64,000 nt of DNA from Streptomyces griseoruber (GTDB taxonomy: Bacteria > Actinomycetota > Actinomycetes > Streptomycetales > Streptomycetaceae): NCBI RefSeq assembly GCF_001514205.1, contig NZ_KQ948764.1, forward strand, positions 195,882 through 259,881. Reading direction: 5' to 3'. Every line of letters begins with the position of its first letter. Positions within the stretch are counted from its first letter, which is position 1. The notes below the pieces were generated by a model. That model saw only the letters and a program-made list of their open reading frames with translations. It was not told the origin of the DNA and ran no database searches. The position numbers were made by a program, and so were the translations under genes. Shown here one piece after another: positions 57,846 to 64,000 of the stretch.

Positions 57846-59225
57846 GTGATTCCGTCCGCGCCTTTAGGAACAGACGCCGCCGCAGGCCGCCCCCAGGGTC
57901 TCGGTGCCGCCCCGGGAGCAGGCCCCGACCAGGCCGCTGCCGAGCGCCGGTTCCGATTCGAACTGGCCGCCCATCCGGGTTCCCCCGCCCAGGCCAGACG
58001 CCTGGCACGGGCCCGGCTGACCGGCTGGTCGGTGTGCGAGGACACCTGCGACACCGCGGCTCTCGTCATATCCGAGCTGGTCACCAACGCGATCGTGCAC
58101 ACGGCCAGCGATGTCGTCGTGTGCGAACTGCTCGACGGTGACGACGTGCTGCGCATAGCCGTGCGCGATCAGGGCTGTACCGCCGACGATCCGCACCCCT
58201 CCCCGCAGCGTCCCGAGGAGGAGCACGGGAGGGGATTGCTCCTCGTCGAAGCCCTCTGTCACGCGTGGGGCGCCCAGGAGCACGGCTCCGGCCTGCTGGT
58301 CTGGGCGGACCTGCCGCGCGGCACGGACGGACCGGCGCAGGCCGCGGAGCCGGGTGACCGCGCCGACGCTTCCGCCGCCGCCGGGGAACACGCCGAGCCG
58401 CGCGACGATCTCGGCTGGGGCGTCCGTCCCAAGCCCGGCCCGGCCGACGGCTCCGGGGACGAGGACGAGGCGGTGGAGCAGATCCACCACGACCGGACCC
58501 TCCGCGACACGGTCCGCCCCGAGCAGGCACTCCCCGAGCAGGCCCTCCCCGAGCAGACCGGCCGCGACCGCGGACCGCAGGGCTCCGCTCGGGCGATACG
58601 TCCGGCGCCCTCGCGCGGCGCGGCGGAGGCGTACGCGGCCGAGCTGATGCGCAGGGCGCCGTCCGGCATACCGAAGCCCGCCGGCCAGACTCCGGGCAGG
58701 CCCTCGGCCAAGGAGCACCGCGGCCCGGAGCAGCGCGCGGCCAACCTCTTCGGCCCGGACCGCCGCACCCCGGAACAGCGGGTGTCCGACCTCTGCGTCC
58801 TGGAGCACCAGGGCCCGAGCCATCACGCCCTGGACCAGACCCCCTTCGGGCACACTCCTCTGGGCCACACCTCCGCGGGCCACAGCCACAGTCACACCCC
58901 GCTGAGCCACCGCACGACGGATCACCGCACGGCAGATCACCGTGCGGCAGACCACCGTGCGACGGATCACCGCACGCCAGACCACTGCGCACCGGCTCAC
59001 CGCGCACCGGATCACCGCACCGTCGACGCCCACCGCGCGGACGAGCGCGGCCCGGACCACCGCACCTCGCCCCACCAGGCCACCAGCCAGTCCCCCGCTC
59101 CCGTCGGCCCCGCCGCTCCGGTCACCCCCGCCGGCGAGGCCTCCGTCCCGCCTCCGTTCCCCGCTGTCGGGGGCGGCACGGGGCTCCCTCGGTTCGAGAG
59201 AAGCCGAGAGCGAGGCAGGGCATGA
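57846..59225 (+). CDS. HATPase-domain protein with a long histidine-repeat tail
   Basis: 459 residues from the GTG at 57846 (a GTG three codons upstream is possible). Residues 30-150 are a histidine-kinase-like ATPase of the anti-sigma-factor type: ARLTGWSVCEDTCDTAALVI, ELVTNAIVHTASDVV (N-box), VRDQGC and HGRGLLLVEALCHAWG. The remaining 300 residues are low complexity, including a stretch at about 58838-59030 with a histidine at nearly every fifth residue (TPLGH, RTADH, RATDH units). HATPases of this kind belong to the WhiJ/DUF397 sets. The extra tail is unusual. ATGA overlap with the next gene. Confidence 0.85.
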   Translation: MIPSAPLGTDAAAGRPQGLGAAPGAGPDQAAAERRFRFELAAHPGSPAQARRLARARLTGWSVCEDTCDTAALVISELVTNAIVHTASDVVVCELLDGDDVLRIAVRDQGCTADDPHPSPQRPEEEHGRGLLLVEALCHAWGAQEHGSGLLVWADLPRGTDGPAQAAEPGDRADASAAAGEHAEPRDDLGWGVRPKPGPADGSGDEDEAVEQIHHDRTLRDTVRPEQALPEQALPEQTGRDRGPQGSARAIRPAPSRGAAEAYAAELMRRAPSGIPKPAGQTPGRPSAKEHRGPEQRAANLFGPDRRTPEQRVSDLCVLEHQGPSHHALDQTPFGHTPLGHTSAGHSHSHTPLSHRTTDHRTADHRAADHRATDHRTPDHCAPAHRAPDHRTVDAHRADERGPDHRTSPHQATSQSPAPVGPAAPVTPAGEASVPPPFPAVGGGTGLPRFERSRERGRA

Positions 59226-59662
59226 GCGGCGCGCCCGGCCGCAGGCCGGTGCGCTCCCTCGACACGCTCGTCCGGCTGCGGCGCGACCTGGGCCCCGCCC
59301 CGGAGCCTCCCCGCCGGCTGACCGTGCCGGACGGCATGACCGCCCCACTGGGCTGTGACGCCGTGGCCGTACCGGCCGGGATCGGCCCGCTGCTCATGCC
59401 CCGGCTGCCCCGCGTGGGCTGCGTCTACGCCGACGAGGCGCACTGGTGGTGGCTCGTTCCGTCCGACTCCGACTACGCCCTGGAGTGGCCCGCCCCCGCG
59501 CGCTACACACCGGGTGCGATCGTCCCGGAGTCGCTGCCCGCCCCGGACCTCATCCACCGACCGGAGGGTACGCTTCCGTACACCCCGCCGATCCCGCTCT
59601 ACCTGGCCCTGTGCCGCCTCACGGGCACAACCCCCACCTGGTCACGGCCGATCAGTGCCTAG
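59222..59662 (+). CDS. Conserved hypothetical protein coupled to the HATPase gene
   Basis: 146 residues; ATG overlaps the HATPase stop in ATGA. Reads VRSLDTLVRLRRDLGPAPEP, PLGCDAVAVPAGIGPLLMPR, GCVYADEAHWWWLVPSDSDY and ends PLYLALCRLTGTTPTWSRPI. No membrane segment or signal peptide. I do not know the family, but the tight coupling and the WWW patch suggest a binding partner of the HATPase or of the regulatory set. Confidence 0.8.
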   Translation: MSGAPGRRPVRSLDTLVRLRRDLGPAPEPPRRLTVPDGMTAPLGCDAVAVPAGIGPLLMPRLPRVGCVYADEAHWWWLVPSDSDYALEWPAPARYTPGAIVPESLPAPDLIHRPEGTLPYTPPIPLYLALCRLTGTTPTWSRPISA

Positions 59663-59853
59663 CCGGTCCCCCCGGCCGGCACGCACCGCCGGTCTCCTCG
59701 GCCGGCCGCACCGCCCGGCCGCGCAGCCGGCGCCCCGTTCCGCCGCCCCCGGCGTACGCCCCCGCGCATCCCGCTTCCGCGTCCCGCGCCCTGTCCTGAC
59801 CCGTCGCCTCTCGGGATAGTGGCCGTTCGTCCACGATCGCGGGAGGCCGGAAA

Positions 59854-61842
59854 GTGGGGAAGGCGGGGAAGCCAGGAGAGGCGGGAGAGACGGGAGAGGC
59901 ACAGAAACCGAAGGGGCCCGACGACCGCGAGGTGTCCGAGTCGGAACGGCTGCTCTTCGGTGGCCCGCTCCGCTACGACATGGGCTGGAACCAGCACCGG
60001 GACGCCTTCCTGGAGCTGAGCTTCCGCGCCATGGTGACCCGGCTGCCCTCCCTGCTGGGCGTGAGCCTGCGGCTGGCCCGGCAGGCCGACCCGCGGGCCG
60101 CCCGCACGGTGCTGACCGCCGAGGTCGGCCGGGGCATGGCCCAGGCGGTCGGTCTGCTCGCGGTGAACTCGGTGCTGAGCCGGCTGATCGGCGGCGGCCC
60201 GATCGAGGACCGGCTGCGCGGCGCCCTTCCCGCCCTGGTCGTCATGGCCGTCGTACTCCTCGTCGGAGCGCTGCTGCGGGCCGCGTCCACGTACGCCACC
60301 GGGCGGCTGGAGCCCAAGGTGGAGCGGGTGGCGACCGAGCTGTATCTGGAACGGGCGGCGGCGGTGGAGCTGGCCGCGATCGAGGACCACGCCTTCCACA
60401 AGCTGCTGGACACCGCACAGTACGGCGCCTCCTCCGCCCGGCGGATGATCCTCTACGGCACGCGCGTGGTGAACGCGATGATCTCGCTGGTGGCGGCGGC
60501 CGGTGTGCTGACGGTGCTGCATCCGCTCCTGCTGCCGCTGCTGATCACGATGACGCTGCCGAGCGCCTGGAGCGCGCTGACGAACGCGCGACGCCGCTAC
60601 GAGTCGTTCCACACCTGGGTGCAGCACGCGCGCGCGGGTCATCTCATCGCCGCTCTGCTCACCGAGCCGGAGGCGGCGCCGGAGATCCGGGTGCACGGTG
60701 TCGGCCCGTTCCTGCTGCGGCACTTCCGGGCGATGTCGGAGACCGCGGAGGCGGAGCAGGCCCGGCTGGCCCGGCTCGCCGCCCGCACCGGTCTGTTCGC
60801 GGCCACCTGGACGGGCCTGGCGACGCTGGCGACGTACGCCACGCTCGGCGGACTGCTGCTCACCGGGACGATGGCGCTGGCGGTCGCGGGCACCGCGGTG
60901 ATCGCGATCCGCAGCGGCTCGGCGAGCCTGAACACGCTGGTCCTGGAGGTCAACCAGCTGCACGAGGAGGCCCTGTTCGTGGGGGATCTCCAGCGGTTGT
61001 ACGTCGAGGCGGCCGAGCGGGCGATCCCGGTGGGCGGAGCGGCCCTGCCGGAGGATCCGCGGGAGATCCGCTTCGAGAACGTCACGTTCGGCTATCCGGG
61101 CGAGTCGGCCCGGCCCGCCCTCGAGGACGTCACGCTCTCCCTCCCGCTGGGCCGGATCGTCGCGCTGGTCGGGGAGAACGGCTCCGGCAAGACCACCCTG
61201 GTGAAACTGCTGGCCGGGCTGTACCGGCCGGACCGGGGGCGGATCCTGTGGGACGGCGTGGACGCGGCGGACGCGGACCGGCACGAACTGGCCGAGCGGA
61301 TCGCGATGGTGGCGCAGGACTTCAAGCGGTGGCCGTTCACCGCGCGGGTGAACGTGGCCGTGGGGCGTTCGTCGGCGCCGCTGACGGAGGAGCGGCTGGC
61401 GGACGCGATCGCGCAGGCGGGCGCCGCGGAGGTGGTCGGGGATCTGCCGCGCGGTCTGGACACCTTGCTGGCCCGGAACTTCAGCGGCGGGCACGAGCTG
61501 TCCGGCGGCCAGTGGCAGCGGCTCGGCATCGCGCGGGCCGCGTACCGGCGCGGCCGCATCCTGATCGTGGACGAGCCGACGGCGGCCCTGGACGCCCGCG
61601 CGGAGCTGGAGGTCTTCGACAAGATCCGAGCGCTGGCGGACAGCGGCCAGACGGTCGTCCTGATCACCCACCGGCTGGCGTCGGTGCGCCACGCGGACCT
61701 GGTGCACGTCCTCGACCAGGGCCGGGTGGTGGAGTCCGGGACCCCGGACGAGCTGCTGGCCTGCGGTGGCGTCTACGCGGAGCTGTACGCGCTCCAGGCG
61801 GAGCAGTTCAGCCCGACGGCGCCCACGTCGAGCGTCGGCTGA
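59854..61842 (+). CDS. ABC exporter, fused membrane and ATPase domains
   Basis: 662 residues, GTG start at 59854 seven bases after GGGAGG. A charged 55-residue N-terminus precedes about five or six membrane segments (LPALVVMAVVLLVGALLRAA, MISLVAAAGVLTVLHPLLLP, LATLATYATLGGLLLTGTMA), then the ATPase: Walker A VGENGSGKTTLVKLLAG near residue 450, signature LSGGQWQRLGIARA, Walker B ILIVDEPTAALD, switch VVLITHRLASV. It would act as a dimer exporting a lipid, peptide or drug. No partner gene is adjacent. Confidence 0.92.
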   Translation: MGKAGKPGEAGETGEAQKPKGPDDREVSESERLLFGGPLRYDMGWNQHRDAFLELSFRAMVTRLPSLLGVSLRLARQADPRAARTVLTAEVGRGMAQAVGLLAVNSVLSRLIGGGPIEDRLRGALPALVVMAVVLLVGALLRAASTYATGRLEPKVERVATELYLERAAAVELAAIEDHAFHKLLDTAQYGASSARRMILYGTRVVNAMISLVAAAGVLTVLHPLLLPLLITMTLPSAWSALTNARRRYESFHTWVQHARAGHLIAALLTEPEAAPEIRVHGVGPFLLRHFRAMSETAEAEQARLARLAARTGLFAATWTGLATLATYATLGGLLLTGTMALAVAGTAVIAIRSGSASLNTLVLEVNQLHEEALFVGDLQRLYVEAAERAIPVGGAALPEDPREIRFENVTFGYPGESARPALEDVTLSLPLGRIVALVGENGSGKTTLVKLLAGLYRPDRGRILWDGVDAADADRHELAERIAMVAQDFKRWPFTARVNVAVGRSSAPLTEERLADAIAQAGAAEVVGDLPRGLDTLLARNFSGGHELSGGQWQRLGIARAAYRRGRILIVDEPTAALDARAELEVFDKIRALADSGQTVVLITHRLASVRHADLVHVLDQGRVVESGTPDELLACGGVYAELYALQAEQFSPTAPTSSVG

Positions 61843-61845
61843 GGG

Positions 61846-62022
61846 TCAGTCCGCGGCGTCGCCGCCCCGGACGATCACCAGGAAGGTGTCGGTCGCGAGG
61901 TCCATGACGACCTCGGCGGCCAGTCCCTCCATGCGGCGTGCGTGCGCGAACTCCTCCGCGGGCCACGATCCGCGCGGCCCGCCTGCGGGAAAGCGCTCGA
62001 GCACGGTTCGCCCGTTCACCAT
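61846..62022 (-). CDS. 58-residue conserved small protein
   Basis: Starts with the ATG at 62022, five bases after a perfect GGAGGTG site. Reads MVNGRTVLERFPAGGPRGSW, PAEEFAHARRMEGLAAEVVM and DLATDTFLVIVRGGDAAD, a compact alpha/beta pattern with no membrane segment. Such small proteins recur in streptomycetes; function unknown. Its end is 3 bp from the end of the convergent ABC exporter gene. Confidence 0.75.
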   Translation of the reverse strand: MVNGRTVLERFPAGGPRGSWPAEEFAHARRMEGLAAEVVMDLATDTFLVIVRGGDAAD

Positions 62023-62312
62023 CTCGCACCTCCAGAAAGCGTCGTACCTGTAGGAGTTAACGCCCTCCGGAGGCCGGGAAGCTCGCTCGGTTGCGTTACT
62101 GAGACGTAGTTGACACGGGTTCGGCGCGGACCGTGAGGATCCGGTCACGTTCCGGACATCTCCGGCACCGCACGTGTCGGACGCCGTACGCGTCGTGATG
62201 GCGGACGCGGCCGCCGTCCTGCTCCCGCGCGGCCTCGACGTCACGGTTCAGCAGTTCCTCACGTGCCGCGCGCCATGGGGAGAAGGCGTCGTCGTGTCAG
62301 CACCTGGAACCT
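62023..62312. other. 290-bp gap without a supported gene
   Basis: It separates the 58-residue protein from the FUSC gene, both on the minus strand. It should hold the promoter of the small protein. A perfect TTGACA hexamer at 62110-62115 points the other way (plus strand) with no gene behind it. I see no hairpin of note. Confidence 0.4.
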
Positions 62313-64000
62313 TCAGACCGCGAGCGGCAGCTCGGGGGCCGGGCTCGTCAGGCCCAGGCGGTCCCGGCGTACGGCGAGTTCACCGAGGAGTTCGGTGAGC
62401 TGGGCCCGGTGCCCGGGGGTGAGCCGGCCGGTGTCGTCCAGGTGGACGGCACAGGCGGTGGTGGTGTCGACGAGCCGTTCGAGGAGGGCGGCGACCTCGT
62501 CCGTGCCCTCGGTGTGGCGGGCGAGGGCGGGCAGTTCATGGGCGGCGAGGGCGATGGCGGTGCGGGCCTCGGCGAGGGTGCGGTAGGCCTCGCGGCGCAG
62601 GGTCCAGCGGTGGGCGCGGTCGTCGGGGCCGTCGAGGACGTGGGTGAGGTAGGCGTGCGCGGCGCCGGTGGCCGCGGTGAGCCGGGCGCGCACCTGGCCG
62701 CCGCGCTCCCCCGGCATCGGCAGATGTCCGACGACGATGACGATCGCGCAGGCCAGCAGGGTCTCGGCGATGCGGCTGACGGAGGCCTGCGGCTCGCCGC
62801 CGACCATCACGAGGGACAGCACGAGCACGGTGACGACGGCGGTCTGCGCGGCGAAGTGCCGGGTGGAGACGGGGACCAGCGCCCCGCAGACGGCGACCAG
62901 CGCGACGAGTCCCTCCGGCCGGGGCAGCACGGCGGCGAAGGCGGCGAACAGCAGCGCGCCGAGCACGGTCCCGGCGGCCCGGCACAGCACCCGGGACACC
63001 AGCGGTCCGAGGTCGGGCTTGACGAGGAAGACGGCGGTGGCGGGCAGCCAGTACCAGTGGGTGTGCTGCCCGTACCAGTGGGAGTGGTGCAGGGCCTGGG
63101 CGATGGCCGCGCTGGCCCCGAAGCAGAGGGCGACCCGCAGGCCGTACTCGCGCCCGCCCGCCCCGAACGCGGTCCGCAGCAGATCGCGGGGACTGCGCCG
63201 ACGGGTGTGCAGATCGCCACCGCCGCCCCGGTCGAAGGCCTCGGCGGCGTGCAGCAGCGCGTCGTCGAGGGCGCGCAGCGCGGGCGCGGACCGGGAGGGG
63301 GCGGGCAGCGGCCCGGTGGGGGTGTTGTCGCGGACGGCGACGGCGAGCCGCCGGAGGCCTTCGGCGGCGCGTGCGGAGACGGCTTCCCCGCCCCAGGCGA
63401 GGGCGGTCGCGGCTTCGGCGAGGGGCAGGGCGGCGGCGTACTGGGCATGCAGTCGCCGTTCGGCGGCGGAGCTGGCGAAGCGGCGCAGACGGGGGCCGGT
63501 GAGGGCGTCCTGGGCGTGGTCGAGGGCGGCGGTGAGGGCGGCGCGGCGGGCGGTGGCGTGGGCGGTGCCGGCGGCGTCCAGGAGGTCGGCTACGGCGTCG
63601 TACACCCCGGAGACGGCGGCGCGTTCCCCGTCGAAGCGGAAGTCGCCGGTCAGGGCGCCGGGGGTGGGCAGCGCGAGCCGCAGCACGAGCAGCCAGCCGG
63701 CGCCGGCGAGAAAGGCGAGGGCGCGCGTCCAGCCGGCCTCGGGCACCGGCATCCCGGCGCCGATGGCCGCCGCCACCAGCAGCTGTGTCGCGGCGCCGGA
63801 GGCGACGGGCCCGATGGCGCTCATCCCGCCGGCGAGCAGGCCCAGCCCGGTGAGTACGGCCGTCAGCGCGACGGCACCCACCTGGTCGCCGACGTACGTC
63901 CCGACGAGCATCCCGCCCGCTCCCGCGAGGGCGGGCGCGCCGAGCCGTTTGACGGCGGCCCGCCTGCTGCCGGGCCGGTCGTTGATCCCGGCGAGCATCG
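62313..64000 (-). CDS. FUSC-family membrane protein, cut by the window end
   Basis: At least 562 residues; open to position 64000, and the first residues read GINDRPGSRRAAVKRLGAPA, which in this family lies after the first membrane block, so the start is probably outside the window. Two hydrophobic blocks (LTAVLTGLGLLAGGMSAIGP; LRVALCFGASAAIAQALHHS, VFLVKPDLGPLVSRVLCRAAGTVLGAL, VALVAVCGALVPVS) flank a helical cytoplasmic part. VKPDLGPLVSRVLCRAAGTVLGA is the FUSC signature. Relatives export aromatic acids. Confidence 0.85.
   Translation of the reverse strand, partial: MLAGINDRPGSRRAAVKRLGAPALAGAGGMLVGTYVGDQVGAVALTAVLTGLGLLAGGMSAIGPVASGAATQLLVAAAIGAGMPVPEAGWTRALAFLAGAGWLLVLRLALPTPGALTGDFRFDGERAAVSGVYDAVADLLDAAGTAHATARRAALTAALDHAQDALTGPRLRRFASSAAERRLHAQYAAALPLAEAATALAWGGEAVSARAAEGLRRLAVAVRDNTPTGPLPAPSRSAPALRALDDALLHAAEAFDRGGGGDLHTRRRSPRDLLRTAFGAGGREYGLRVALCFGASAAIAQALHHSHWYGQHTHWYWLPATAVFLVKPDLGPLVSRVLCRAAGTVLGALLFAAFAAVLPRPEGLVALVAVCGALVPVSTRHFAAQTAVVTVLVLSLVMVGGEPQASVSRIAETLLACAIVIVVGHLPMPGERGGQVRARLTAATGAAHAYLTHVLDGPDDRAHRWTLRREAYRTLAEARTAIALAAHELPALARHTEGTDEVAALLERLVDTTTACAVHLDDTGRLTPGHRAQLTELLGELAVRRDRLGLTSPAPELPLAV

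Noticed and set aside
62110..62140. TTGACA at 62110-62115 with GAGGAT 19 bp downstream, plus strand
   Set aside because: Spacing and -10 are poor and no plus-strand gene follows.

Overview
The window is a block of high-GC actinobacterial chromosome, almost certainly from a Streptomyces. The reasons are the gene order whiA-yvcK-rapZ-uvrC next to gap-pgk-tpiA-secG, the WhiJ-type regulator genes, the SARP regulator with an in-frame TTA (bldA-dependent) codon, the GTG starts and the very long GC-rich hairpin terminators. Genes lie on both strands and no rRNA, tRNA or CRISPR array was seen.

Layout. 1-5846 (minus strand) carries central carbon metabolism: the start of pgi, an MFS exporter, a divergent RbpA-family protein, secG, tpiA, pgk and gap. 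6074-9028 is a secreted zinc carboxypeptidase. 9194-14371 is the whiA-yvcK-rapZ-uvrC operon, with overlapping start and stop codons. 14834-20890 holds a DNA-binding-like protein, a PfkB kinase, uvrA and a mycothiol-dependent isomerase-like gene. 20901-21557 is an MBL-fold hydrolase gene. Its last 123 bp before the divergent tail recur perfectly at 29096-29218, and the copies bracket about 7.7 kb of foreign, partly decayed DNA. That island holds a frameshifted regulator-like gene, small secreted proteins, Tn3-family remnants, a SARP/NB-ARC/TPR regulator and an XRE fragment. The old 3' end of the hydrolase gene and its terminator now lie on the far side of the island.

29596-32143 is a polar amino-acid ABC transporter operon, followed by aroQ, an MHS-type MFS transporter and a calcium/proton antiporter. 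35465-39364 is a tellurium-type stress cluster: terC, preceded by what looks like a yybP-ykoY manganese riboswitch, then two terD genes, one fused to a large extra domain. uvrB follows, so uvrA, uvrB, uvrC and the O6-alkylguanine repair gene all lie within about 32 kb.

41761-55383 is mixed housekeeping: an MHYT sensor, a secreted glycerophosphodiesterase, ogt, psuG-psuK, a methyltransferase, corA, a CBS protein, a kinase-like protein without a P-loop, a DUF2293 protein, an orphan gltD-like oxidoreductase, an AhpD-like protein and a MocR regulator. 55507-59662 is a WhiJ-type set: SAM methyltransferase, DUF397, XRE-DUF5753, and a divergent HATPase with a histidine repeat tail, around a promoter region with two palindromes. 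The window closes with an ABC exporter, a 58-residue protein and a FUSC-family membrane protein cut by the window end.
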